A stretch of DNA of 14,042 bases from Nitrospirota bacterium (GCA_029858145.1 JAOUFP010000021.1:1-14042), one strand, 5' to 3'. Counted from the stretch's first letter, positions 7,337 through 14,042 are shown. Program-made: numbers and translations. The notes: generated by a model not told the origin, from the sequence alone.

Positions 7337-7480
7337 ATGATGATATTAAGACCTCAAGGGCTCAGGGAACGCATGGAGAAGATTCGGGCATCCCGTGTCG
7401 CACCCGAATTCCCGGTGCCTGACTTGTGCAGAAGAAAGTGGCAGGAAGAAAAACAAAGCAGCAAGGAGCGATTAAGATGA
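7337..7480 (+). CDS. Candidate 47-residue small ORF coupled to the Tat-signal gene
   Basis: An open frame starting ATG ATG at 7337 and ending in TGA 7478-7480, which overlaps the ATG of the next gene (ATGA), the junction style used elsewhere in this window. AAAAGG (7323-7328) lies eight bases before the first ATG. The predicted peptide is strongly basic (many Arg and Lys, about pI above 10 by composition), with a single Cys and no membrane segment. It could be a small protein, a leader peptide setting translation of the next gene, or chance. I do not recognise it. Confidence 0.35.
   Translation: MMILRPQGLRERMEKIRASRVAPEFPVPDLCRRKWQEEKQSSKERLR
7382..7418 (+). promoter_or_regulatory. Overlapping, mutually exclusive inverted repeats in the leader of the Tat-signal gene
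   Basis: ATTCGGG (7382-7388) pairs perfectly with CCCGAAT (7403-7409). The same bases can instead form CGGG-CAT-CCCG (7385-7395) together with GCACC (7400-7404) paired to GGTGC (7414-7418). The long stem and the two short ones cannot coexist. This may be a switch-like leader ahead of ATG 7477, or an accident of a short coding stretch. Confidence 0.25.
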
Positions 7481-8292
7481 AGAAGTTCACCCGCAGGGAT
7501 TTTTTGAAGTTGTCAGCAGTCGGTCTTGCAGCTTCGGGAGCGGTGGTTATGGCAGGAAGAATCATTGCGATACCTCCGGACCTGAAGCTGCCTGACCCGT
7601 ATCCTGAACTCCCGGAACAGGTGCCCACCATTCCGAAACAGGGTTCCGGGGCCCGCTTCTTTAACGAGCATCAATACACGCTCGTTGCAACTTTGGCGGC
7701 CCTTTTCATCCCGACTGATGAGGCCCCCGGAGCTACAGAAGCCAATGTGGTGGAGTACATCGACAATATGGTCTCGCTTTCGAAGAAGTCACAGTCACAG
7801 TATACTCAGGGGCTGAAGTGGATTGATCGCGTAAGCGAACGGAAATATGGCAAGGATTTTCTGAGTCTCAGGGTTGAAGAGCAGATTGGCCTGATGCGTT
7901 TTGCCGACAATGCGGCAGCACTGCGGCGGAGACCTGTTGCAAATATAGTACAGCGTCTTGATCGCAAGATCGAATCGGTCTGGGATGATCTTACAGGCGT
8001 TGGTGAAGGATCTCCCTTCTTCCACATGCTCCGCGAAGATGTTTTTTACGGCTATTATTCAAATCCGGTCAGTTGGAAAGTTGTAGGTTACTACGGCCCC
8101 CCCCAGCCGGTCGGTTACCCCGATTATTCTGAACCTCCCTCAAATGCTCACTATGCCGGTGTTGTTCGTGCTGCAGATGACACGACATGCCGGAGCTGTC
8201 ACTACGATCAGACCAAAAAAGCTTCTCACAGGAACCGGATGGAATGCACGGGATGTCATACCTCACATTTTGATCCTGGAGGTAAAGGATGA
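7477..8292 (+). CDS. Tat-signal gluconate 2-dehydrogenase subunit 3-like protein with C-terminal two-haem tail
   Basis: A 271-residue exported protein. AAGGAG (7463-7468) lies eight bases before ATG 7477, fixing this start rather than an upstream GTG at 7426. The N-terminus is a twin-arginine signal: TRRDFLK (5-11) followed by a hydrophobic run to about residue 32. Residues about 62-200 (FFNEHQYTLVATLAALFIPTDEAPGA onward, ending in FYGYYSNPVSW) match the gluconate 2-dehydrogenase subunit 3 family, the small partner of FAD-containing GMC dehydrogenases that carries the Tat signal for the pair. Beyond the usual end, after a Pro/Tyr-rich linker, two c-type haem sites appear: CRSCH (238-242) and CTGCH (257-261). 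The two haems suggest this subunit also takes on part of the electron-relay role normally filled by a separate cytochrome c subunit. The GMC gene follows with an ATGA overlap, so equal synthesis and complex formation are likely. Confidence 0.9.
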   Translation: MKKFTRRDFLKLSAVGLAASGAVVMAGRIIAIPPDLKLPDPYPELPEQVPTIPKQGSGARFFNEHQYTLVATLAALFIPTDEAPGATEANVVEYIDNMVSLSKKSQSQYTQGLKWIDRVSERKYGKDFLSLRVEEQIGLMRFADNAAALRRRPVANIVQRLDRKIESVWDDLTGVGEGSPFFHMLREDVFYGYYSNPVSWKVVGYYGPPQPVGYPDYSEPPSNAHYAGVVRAADDTTCRSCHYDQTKKASHRNRMECTGCHTSHFDPGGKG

Positions 8293-9887
8293 ACATGTCT
8301 ATGAAAAAGAAGGTGACTGCTTGTGTCATTGGCTCTGGCGCCGGAGGGGGAGTTGTCGCAAAGGAGTTGGCGGAGAAGGGAATTTCGGTGGTTGTTCTCG
8401 AGGCCGGGCGGAGACTCAATCCCCTTCAAGATTATACTACCGCATTACGTGACTGGGAGCGGGCAGGACGTGAGGACCATTTATTCTCGGTCCCCGAGAT
8501 GGACAGGGTTACCTTCGGCAGGCCGGGAATGAGCAGGCCGTATGAGGCATTAGGCGTCGGGGGAACGACATTGCGCTATCTCGCTTATATGGTCCGCTTA
8601 ACTCCAGAGGATTTCAGAACCTATAGTATGGATGGCATTGGTGCGGACTGGCCAATTATGTATGAGGACCTTGCGAGGCACTATCGCAAGGTTGAAACAG
8701 AGATGCAGGTGTCCGGACTCCATGGCGATCCGTGGTCACTCTGGAAGGAACCATTTCCTCAGCCTCCTTTTGAGATGTCATACCGGGACAGCATTCTTAA
8801 ACGCGGTTTCGACAAACTGGGTCTGCGTCTCTGGCCTGTACCGGTTGCCCGGCTGTCGCGCCCGTTCAGGGGCAGGCCTGCCTGCGTCAATTGCGGGGAG
8901 TGCGAACATGGGTGCATGACTGGCGCGAAATCCAGTATCGACGTTACCTACATTGCAAAAGCGGAAGCCACGGGTAAGGTCGAAGTCAGGCCGGAGAGCA
9001 GGGTAACGCGTATTGCGGTTGATCCTCGAGGCAGGGCCAGAGGCGTCATCTATTTCGACCGGAATGGATCGGAACATATGCAGGAGGCTGACATAATCAT
9101 ACTTTCTGCCGGATCTGTCCAGTCACCGCGCCTTCTGCTGAATTCCAAATCCGCTCTCTTTCCGGACGGGCTGGCGAACAGCAGCGGACTTGTCGGCAAG
9201 TATTTCATGCAGCACGTGTCAATCGTTGCAAGGGCTATTTTCCCTGAGCGAATCGATTCTTTCCGGGGTTTTTCCGGTGGACTGATCTCAAAAGATCACG
9301 CAAAGACATCTCCCGGGAACAATTTTGCAAGGGGATGGGTTTATGAGTTGAGCAGCGGCGTACGGGGGCCTGCCCAAATGGCGCTATCATTGCCGGGATG
9401 GGGGGCCTCCCACAAGGACCGGATGCGGAAGACGTTTGGACATATGGCCGGCCTTGCTATGGTAGGGGAACAGTTGCCTGAAGAGAAGAATCGCATTGAG
9501 CTGGATCCGAAGGTGAAAGACGCTTACGGGATGCCTGTTCCACGAATGACTTTAGGTCTCTCAGAAAATGACCGGTCCATGCTGGAGGCCATGAAAAAGC
9601 ACTCACGGGAAGTCCTTCATTCTGCCGGTGCAACCGAGATAGAGCTGGCCTACCACCGGCTTGGCGCAAGCTCTCACAATATGGGAGGCTGCCGAATGGG
9701 AAAGGAACCGAAGACGTCGGTGCTTAACAGCTACTGCCAGTGTCATGACGTGCCGAACCTGTTTGTTATCGACGCAAGCTGCTTTGTTACGGGCGGCACG
9801 GCTAATCCGTCGCTGACGATCATGGCTATCGCCACGCGAGCTGCCGGGTACATTGCTGATCAGGGAAAAAAAGGCGGTGTGGGGTAA
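8289..9887 (+). CDS. GMC-family FAD oxidoreductase with Fe-S-type cysteine motif (gluconate 2-dehydrogenase large-subunit-like)
   Basis: A 532-residue flavoprotein. The Rossmann FAD loop is GSGAGGG (15-21), with Glu38 ending the second strand; EALGVGGTTLRY (86-97) is the FAD-contact segment of the GMC family. The C-terminal substrate domain holds the catalytic pair His463 (SSHNMGGCRMG) and Asn506 (GTANPSLT). Between the two, CVNCGECEHGC places Cys199, 202, 205 and 209 as CxxCxxCxxxC, a pattern able to bind an iron-sulfur cluster; bacterial FAD-dependent glucose dehydrogenases are known to carry a cluster between flavin and haem. No signal peptide is present, which fits export bound to the Tat-signal subunit encoded just upstream. 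GGAGG (8278-8282) sits six bases before the ATG. By family it would oxidise a sugar, sugar acid or alcohol in the periplasm; the substrate cannot be read from the sequence. Confidence 0.93.
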   Translation: MNMSMKKKVTACVIGSGAGGGVVAKELAEKGISVVVLEAGRRLNPLQDYTTALRDWERAGREDHLFSVPEMDRVTFGRPGMSRPYEALGVGGTTLRYLAYMVRLTPEDFRTYSMDGIGADWPIMYEDLARHYRKVETEMQVSGLHGDPWSLWKEPFPQPPFEMSYRDSILKRGFDKLGLRLWPVPVARLSRPFRGRPACVNCGECEHGCMTGAKSSIDVTYIAKAEATGKVEVRPESRVTRIAVDPRGRARGVIYFDRNGSEHMQEADIIILSAGSVQSPRLLLNSKSALFPDGLANSSGLVGKYFMQHVSIVARAIFPERIDSFRGFSGGLISKDHAKTSPGNNFARGWVYELSSGVRGPAQMALSLPGWGASHKDRMRKTFGHMAGLAMVGEQLPEEKNRIELDPKVKDAYGMPVPRMTLGLSENDRSMLEAMKKHSREVLHSAGATEIELAYHRLGASSHNMGGCRMGKEPKTSVLNSYCQCHDVPNLFVIDASCFVTGGTANPSLTIMAIATRAAGYIADQGKKGGVG

Positions 9888-9909
9888 CAGCAATTTTTAT
9901 CGCTATGCA

Positions 9910-9936
9910 AAAGAAGTGATTGGTGTTTTCTTCTTT
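9910..9936. repeat. Inverted repeat overlapping the promoter of the second GMC gene
   Basis: AAAGAAG (9910-9916) and CTTCTTT (9930-9936) form a perfect seven-base dyad directly abutting the TATAAT box. It is AT-rich and too weak for a good terminator, but its location fits an operator. Could be chance. Confidence 0.25.
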
Positions 9937-9943
9937 GTATAAT
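9915..9943 (+). promoter_or_regulatory. Putative promoter of the second GMC oxidoreductase gene
   Basis: A perfect TATAAT lies at 9938-9943 in the 87-base gap after the first GMC gene. No good -35 box exists at 17 bases (AGTGAT, 9915-9920), so an activator may be needed, or the box may be fortuitous. Transcription would begin near 9950, about 25 bases before ATG 9975. If real, the second GMC, ferredoxin and NrfD genes can be expressed separately from the haem/GMC pair. Confidence 0.4.
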
Positions 9944-9974
9944 ATGAACTTTTCCTCAAAAGAGCGGCAATTCC

Positions 9975-11624
9975 ATGATCATTGACATACGCTCACTTCC
10001 GCAACAGACGACTATCGATACCGACGTCTGTATCGTCGGAGCCGGTGTCGCGGGCATTACGCTTGCCCGTGAATTCATACGGGAGGAGTTTCGTGTCTCT
10101 CTTCTGGAAAGCGGCGGCCTGAGTCCTGACAGGGCCACGCAGTCGCTGTACTGGGGGGAAAACACCGGGCATCCCTACTATCCTCTCGATACCGCGCGCA
10201 TCGGCGGTTTCGGAGGTTCCAGCAATCGCTGGGGAGTACCGATAGGTGATCATCACCTGGGTGTCAGACTGAGACCCCTCGACGGGATTGATTTCGAAGA
10301 ACGCGAATGGATTCCCTACAGCGGCTGGCCTTTCAATAAAGCTCACCTCGATCCTTTCTATGAGCGCGCGCAGGCCATTTGCAAGGTCGGACCTTATACC
10401 TATAACGTAAAGGATTGGGAGAAGCCCGGGGAGACGACCCGACTGCCGCTGGCTGATGACAGGGTCAAGACCGCCATCTTTCAGTTCGGTTCACGCGACA
10501 CCTTCACCAGAGAATACCGGGATGAAATCACGCGGGCTGACAATATCACCACCTTTATTTATGCGAATGTGGTTGAAGCAGAAACCGACAGTACTGCGCA
10601 GACAGTTACGCGGCTGCGCATCGCAAGCATGGAAGGGAAAGAAAACTGGATTACGGCGAAACTCTTTATTCTGGCAACAGGCGCAATCGAGATCCCCAGG
10701 CTGCTGCTTCTGTCAAACAAGAGGCAGAAGACGGGGCTCGGCAATCAGAACGGTCTTGTGGGCAGATTTTTCATGGAACATCCGCATCTCTGGTCAGGCC
10801 TCTATAAGCCGTCTCAGCCCGGGATTATCAACTCAACAGCTCTGTACAGGGTCCATCAGGTGAATGAAGTTCCCGTAATGGGCAAACTCACCATTGCTGA
10901 AGAAGTCCTCCGCCGCGAGAAACTGCTGAATTATTGTGTTTCCATTCATCCTGAGATTATGCCGAAACGCCCGAACATTACGCCTTCCTTTAAAGTGATC
11001 TCATGGCCGCTGCTGAGTTCAAATAGTACAACCGGCTGCCGGGGGCGCGATAAGGGAGCGGCTGCTCCCCGGCACAGTGCGGGTGCCGCTGTCAGTGAGG
11101 CCGGACTGGCAGTTTACAGGAAAGCCAGAAGGATGTCGGGCAGGGTTTTGAATGCAGTTCGAAAGAAAAAGCCGTCTGTAATATTTCAGCTCAATCATAT
11201 GACAGAGCAGATGCCGAACCCGGACAGCAGGGTGACGCTCGGCGAAGAGGTGGACCCGCTCGGCCGCCGGCGGGTGCGCCTTGACTGGCAGTTGAGTCCG
11301 TTGGACATCCGGAGCATTATACGGGCCCAGGAAATAATCGACGGGGAACTCCGGCGCGCGGGACTGGGCATGCTCCAGATAGAGCTCAGGGATGAAACGC
11401 CTCCGTCCAGCCTCGAAGGAGGATGGCATCACATGGGGACGACCCGTATGCACAGGGACGCCCGAAAAGGCGTTGTCGACGAAAATTGCAGAGTCCATGG
11501 CCTCGCAAATCTGTTCATTGCGGGTCCCTCGGTTTTCCCAACCGGTGGCTATGCCAACCCCGTGCTCACCATCGTGGCGCTCTCAGCCAGGCTTGCGGAT
11601 CACGTAAAAAAGGTGATGTGCTGA
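9975..11624 (+). CDS. Second GMC-family FAD oxidoreductase
   Basis: A 549-residue flavoprotein of the choline-dehydrogenase/gluconate-dehydrogenase superfamily. It opens with a Rossmann FAD loop, DVCIVGAGVAGITLARE (GAGVAG at 22-27, Glu45 at the end of strand two), then GGFGGSSNRWGVP, the GMC flavin-contact segment. The C-terminal domain has His485/His486 (GGWHHMGTTRMH), GVVDENCRVHGLANLF and Asn528 (GGYANPVLT), so the usual His-Asn catalytic pair is intact. Unlike the first GMC protein it lacks the CxxCxxCxxxC motif and is not preceded by a Tat-signal subunit. A basic, low-conservation-looking insert lies around 360-400. The ferredoxin-subunit gene starts one base after its stop codon, so it is probably the catalytic partner of that ferredoxin. 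Substrate unknown; an alcohol group on a sugar or lipid is expected from the family. Cellular side is uncertain because no signal peptide is visible. Confidence 0.92.
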   Translation: MIIDIRSLPQQTTIDTDVCIVGAGVAGITLAREFIREEFRVSLLESGGLSPDRATQSLYWGENTGHPYYPLDTARIGGFGGSSNRWGVPIGDHHLGVRLRPLDGIDFEEREWIPYSGWPFNKAHLDPFYERAQAICKVGPYTYNVKDWEKPGETTRLPLADDRVKTAIFQFGSRDTFTREYRDEITRADNITTFIYANVVEAETDSTAQTVTRLRIASMEGKENWITAKLFILATGAIEIPRLLLLSNKRQKTGLGNQNGLVGRFFMEHPHLWSGLYKPSQPGIINSTALYRVHQVNEVPVMGKLTIAEEVLRREKLLNYCVSIHPEIMPKRPNITPSFKVISWPLLSSNSTTGCRGRDKGAAAPRHSAGAAVSEAGLAVYRKARRMSGRVLNAVRKKKPSVIFQLNHMTEQMPNPDSRVTLGEEVDPLGRRRVRLDWQLSPLDIRSIIRAQEIIDGELRRAGLGMLQIELRDETPPSSLEGGWHHMGTTRMHRDARKGVVDENCRVHGLANLFIAGPSVFPTGGYANPVLTIVALSARLADHVKKVMC

Positions 11625-11625
11625 T

Positions 11626-12303
11626 ATGTCTATGGTGGATATGAGCGCAGAGACGAAGGTTCGGTGGGGGATGGTCATTGACTTGCGAAAATGTATAGGA
11701 TGCGGGGCCTGCTCGCTTGTCTGCTCGCAGACGAACAAAATACCGTACTTTTTGTGGCGAAGGGTGATCGAGTGCGGCGTGAGCGGGCCGCCTCAGAGGC
11801 AGCGGATGGCCATTCCGATGAGCTGCATGCATTGCAGCCAGCCGCCCTGCCTGGAGGTTTGTCCTGCCACTGCAACCTATCGCAGGCCGGATGGAATCGT
11901 CGACATCGACACCGAACGCTGCGTCGGCTGCGGTTACTGCATCGTGGCATGCCCTTACCTTGCGCGGTCGATTATGTATAACAACAGTGCTGAGGCAGAA
12001 TCTTCCGCAACACCGAAGGAAAAAGCAGAGGGGTCTAAAATGAACCGGATCGGGGTCAGCTCCAAGTGCAACTTTTGCATAAGGAGGATCGACGCCGGTC
12101 TTGCTAAAGGGCTGCAACCCGGCATCGACAACGATGCTTCACCAGCATGCGTAATTTCCTGCTGTGCCGGCGCACTTTCCTTCGGTAATCTGGATGACCC
12201 GGAAAGCGCAGTTGCACAGTTGCTTCGCGAGAACAGGGTTTCCTGTCTTCAGGAAGAATTGGGGACCGGACCTTCCGTCTTTTATATCTTGGAACAGACT
12301 TAA
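11626..12303 (+). CDS. Four-cluster [4Fe-4S] ferredoxin subunit (DmsB/PsrB/NrfC type)
   Basis: A 225-residue iron-sulfur protein with sixteen cysteines in the standard order for four clusters: Cys23-26-29-33 (CIGCGACSLVC), Cys67-70-75-79 (CMHCSQPPCLEVC), Cys99-102-105-109 (CVGCGYCIVAC), and the split group Cys148-151 with Cys175-179. This is the electron-transfer subunit fold of DMSO reductase, polysulfide reductase and NrfC, where it links a molybdopterin subunit to a quinone-reactive membrane subunit. No molybdoenzyme gene is present; a GMC flavoprotein gene ends one base upstream and the NrfD-type gene starts nine bases downstream. It lacks a Tat signal, as DmsB does, so it is either cytoplasmic or carried out by a partner. 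AAGGTGA at 11610-11616 is an acceptable ribosome site. The family call is firm; the partners are inferred from gene order. Confidence 0.95.
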   Translation: MSMVDMSAETKVRWGMVIDLRKCIGCGACSLVCSQTNKIPYFLWRRVIECGVSGPPQRQRMAIPMSCMHCSQPPCLEVCPATATYRRPDGIVDIDTERCVGCGYCIVACPYLARSIMYNNSAEAESSATPKEKAEGSKMNRIGVSSKCNFCIRRIDAGLAKGLQPGIDNDASPACVISCCAGALSFGNLDDPESAVAQLLRENRVSCLQEELGTGPSVFYILEQT

Positions 12304-12312
12304 GCGGGTAAG

Positions 12313-13230
12313 ATGAAAAACCAGGGAAGTATTGAACTCATCGGGCCGATAAAACAGAAGGTTTGGGGATGGCCCGTTGTGATAAATGCAATTTTCGGGG
12401 GGCTGGGGGCCGGCCTTTACGTGATACTTTTCTTTATGCAGGCGTTCAGCGTCGACCCGGATGCGGGAGTATATTATCGGACACCGGGACTGCTGCCGCC
12501 CTTGCTGATGGGCCTTGGATTTCTAGCCCTGGCCTATGAAGCCGGCCATCCCATGAAAGGATACCACCTGGTGCGTAACCTGCGGAGTTCATGGATGTCC
12601 GCTGAAGTCATTGCAGGAGCCGCTTTAATCCTGTCTTCAGCCGGTGATTTCTTTTTCCCTGATGTTTTTATCAAGGGAATTGCCTTAGGAGCCGCCACAG
12701 GGTTTCTTGCATGCCAGGGTTTGATTTTTTACCGGGCCGGGGCCGTTACCTCCTGGAATGTATCGATCATCCCGGTTCTTTTCATTATTTCGAGCCTGTT
12801 TATGGGAATGGGCTTTGTCCTTTTGCTTGCCGGGACAGGTCAGCTTAGTGTGGGGCCTCTTTTTCTCTTCGTTGCAATCGTCTTTGCAATAGTTGATCTG
12901 GCTTTATGGATCTGGTACGTCTCCGGGGACCGGGGACCGGCCTTTCGAAAATCCACAGAAGCGCTGCGCCGGCCTTTCGATGTTGGAATCACGGTTGGAG
13001 CAGGTCATCTGATTCCCGTTATGCTGCTTTCAGTGCTATTCCTGCTGTCGCCTTTTGAACAGGCCATGACGGCCAGGCATGTTATGGCCTTTTTGTGCGG
13101 CATCTGCATCTCCGCCGGAGGGATTTGGCAGAAGAGGAGCGTCATTCTGAATACTGATTATCTGAGAGGGATAGAGATAGGAAAACCCGGTTACTGCGTG
13201 GCGCCCGCAGGATCAGTTCAGAGAAAATAA
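12313..13230 (+). CDS. NrfD/DmsC-type quinone-reactive membrane subunit
   Basis: A 305-residue integral membrane protein with about eight hydrophobic segments (near 22-43, 60-75, 96-112, 121-140, 152-173, 181-202, 226-246, 256-272). The first helix carries the glycine-rich INAIFGGLGAGLYVILFF, typical of NrfD/PsrC, and the cytoplasmic-loop stretch YHLVRNLRSSWMSAEVIA (84-101) resembles the conserved Trp-Met-Ser region of DmsC-like anchors. Members of this family bind menaquinol or ubiquinol and exchange electrons with a four-cluster ferredoxin, which is encoded immediately upstream. With that subunit it would form the membrane arm of a quinone-linked oxidoreductase. The following 64 bases to the next start hold nothing clear. 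Direction of electron flow (to or from quinone) cannot be decided, though GMC partners would normally feed electrons in. Confidence 0.88.
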   Translation: MKNQGSIELIGPIKQKVWGWPVVINAIFGGLGAGLYVILFFMQAFSVDPDAGVYYRTPGLLPPLLMGLGFLALAYEAGHPMKGYHLVRNLRSSWMSAEVIAGAALILSSAGDFFFPDVFIKGIALGAATGFLACQGLIFYRAGAVTSWNVSIIPVLFIISSLFMGMGFVLLLAGTGQLSVGPLFLFVAIVFAIVDLALWIWYVSGDRGPAFRKSTEALRRPFDVGITVGAGHLIPVMLLSVLFLLSPFEQAMTARHVMAFLCGICISAGGIWQKRSVILNTDYLRGIEIGKPGYCVAPAGSVQRK

Positions 13231-13294
13231 TTACAGCATGAATACCAGGGAAACTACCTCGGCTGCCGAGAGGATAAAATCCGGAGCAGACATC

Positions 13295-13975
13295 ATGAAA
13301 GGCAGGGTTCTCGGGAAATACTGGCCCCGTTTCTGGATGCGGTATGCGGGCCTTGGGTTTTGGGGCAGAATAGCGACCCGCCTTGCCGCCTGGTTTGCTC
13401 CGCCCCACAAGGCCAGACCCTTCCTTGCGCTTATGAATCCGAAAGGGTATGTTGCGGCAAGCGTGACCATTTACCACAGTGATTTAAGGCTCGGCACAAA
13501 TGTTTTCATGGATGATCGTGTCGTCGTCTTTCAAAGAGAGAGGGGCGGCCCCGTCGAGCTTGGGACAAAGGTTTCCATATTCAGGGATACAATTCTCGAA
13601 ACCGGTTATGGCGGATATCTGAAAATTGGGAATAACTCAAGCATTCATCCGAGGTGCCAGTTGAACGCATATGTGTCACCGATCGAGATCGGCGCAAACG
13701 TGATGATCGCTCCCAATTGTGCCTTTTACCCCTACGACCACGGTATCGCACCCGGCCAATTCATCATGGAACAGCCACTGCGCTCAAAGGGGGGCATTAC
13801 CGTTGGCGATGATGTTTGGATAGGGTTCGGCGTGATCGTGCTGGGCGGAGTGAGGATCGGAAACGGCGCAGTTATCGGAGCAGGTTCAGTCGTGACGCGG
13901 GATGTGCCCGAGGGAGCTGTCGCGGTGGGTTCTCCAGCCCGGGTTGTGAAGATGAGGGACGAACATACAGAATGA
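13295..13975 (+). CDS. Hexapeptide-repeat (left-handed beta-helix) acyltransferase
   Basis: A 226-residue acyltransferase from ATG 13295, chosen because GGAG (13283-13286) lies eight bases upstream; an ATG at 13238 in the same frame would add 19 residues but has a poor ribosome site. After an amphipathic N-terminal region (1-50), a series of hexapeptide turns runs from about 52 to 205 (for example YKASxT-like ASVTIYHSDLRLG, then LKIGNNSSIHPRC, IEIGANVMIAPNC, ITVGDDVWIGFGVIVLGGV and AVIGAGSVVTRDV). The loop FYPYDHGI contains His149, the usual catalytic base of WbbJ/CysE-type acetyltransferases, and VAVGSPARVVK closes the helix. These enzymes move acetyl or another acyl group from CoA to a sugar hydroxyl or amino group. 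It is expected to act in the cytoplasm on the glycan or its precursor, in keeping with the export genes upstream. Confidence 0.9.
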   Translation: MKGRVLGKYWPRFWMRYAGLGFWGRIATRLAAWFAPPHKARPFLALMNPKGYVAASVTIYHSDLRLGTNVFMDDRVVVFQRERGGPVELGTKVSIFRDTILETGYGGYLKIGNNSSIHPRCQLNAYVSPIEIGANVMIAPNCAFYPYDHGIAPGQFIMEQPLRSKGGITVGDDVWIGFGVIVLGGVRIGNGAVIGAGSVVTRDVPEGAVAVGSPARVVKMRDEHTE

Positions 13976-13988
13976 CCGGGGAAGATAT

Positions 13989-14042
13989 ATGAAAAAAGAT
14001 TACGGCATCGGAAGGAAATTATTGAATACCTATGGGAAACTT
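13989..14042 (+). CDS. Start of a further gene, cut off by the window edge
   Basis: ATG 13989 follows the acyltransferase stop by 13 bases and is preceded by GGGGAAG (13978-13984), a fair ribosome site. Eighteen codons are open to the end of the window. The visible residues are basic and carry no diagnostic motif, so the product cannot be named. Spacing suggests it belongs to the same operon. Confidence 0.6.
   Translation, partial: MKKDYGIGRKLLNTYGKL

Noticed and set aside
7426..7476. Upstream GTG start for the Tat-signal protein
   Set aside because: It would put 17 residues in front of the twin-arginine motif, while ATG 7477 has AAGGAG at ideal spacing and gives a normal Tat signal.
10456..10863. 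135-codon plus-strand frame
   Set aside because: It is an alternate frame inside the second GMC gene, which has strong family motifs throughout.
11566..12117. 183-codon minus-strand frame
   Set aside because: It is antisense to the ferredoxin gene, whose sixteen ordered cysteines leave no doubt about the coding strand.
1..14042. CRISPR arrays, tRNA or rRNA genes, insertion sequences, attachment sites
   Set aside because: I saw no regularly spaced repeats, cloverleaf-like tracts, transposase motifs or terminal inverted repeats in the window.

Overview
This 14-kb window carries genes on the plus strand only. They are tightly packed, with repeated ATGA stop/start overlaps, as in a long bacterial polysaccharide locus. 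Base composition is moderately GC-rich. The gene families point to a Gram-negative bacterium: Wzm/Wzt-type glycan export ABC transporter, Tat-exported c-type cytochrome, NrfD-type quinone-linked membrane subunit. A Nitrospirota or Desulfobacterota (deltaproteobacterial) host would fit the mix of glycan and anaerobic-type redox genes, but this is a guess. There is no rRNA, tRNA, CRISPR array or mobile element to anchor taxonomy.

Left region (1-5810), sugar activation and glycan export. It starts inside an extended-SDR nucleotide-sugar epimerase/dehydratase. Next come a six-helix membrane protein of unknown function, an RmlC-type 3,5-epimerase, a Rossmann/SAF-domain oxidoreductase of the homoserine-dehydrogenase-like (COG4091-type) family, a Wzm-type ABC-2 permease, and a Wzt-type ATPase with a C-terminal glycan-recognition domain. 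Together they would make an unusual sugar and carry a lipid-linked glycan across the inner membrane.

Middle (5811-7480). A 288-base gap with a plausible sigma70-type promoter precedes a PP-loop ATPase that resembles QueC, including a four-cysteine zinc-type site. After it lies a short region with a candidate 47-codon ORF and overlapping inverted repeats.

Right region (7477-13230), a redox module. It encodes a Tat-signal protein that looks like gluconate 2-dehydrogenase subunit 3 but ends in two CxxCH haem motifs; a GMC flavoprotein with a CxxCxxCxxxC motif; a second GMC flavoprotein behind its own probable promoter; a four-cluster [4Fe-4S] ferredoxin subunit of the DmsB/PsrB/NrfC type; and an NrfD/DmsC-type membrane subunit. 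No molybdopterin catalytic subunit is present. The arrangement suggests that GMC flavoproteins take its place and pass electrons from an alcohol or sugar to haems and/or the quinone pool. This is the most interesting part of the window. The right edge (13295-14042) returns to glycan modification with a left-handed beta-helix acyltransferase and the first codons of another gene.

No glycosyltransferase is visible, so the window is the modification and export part of a larger locus.
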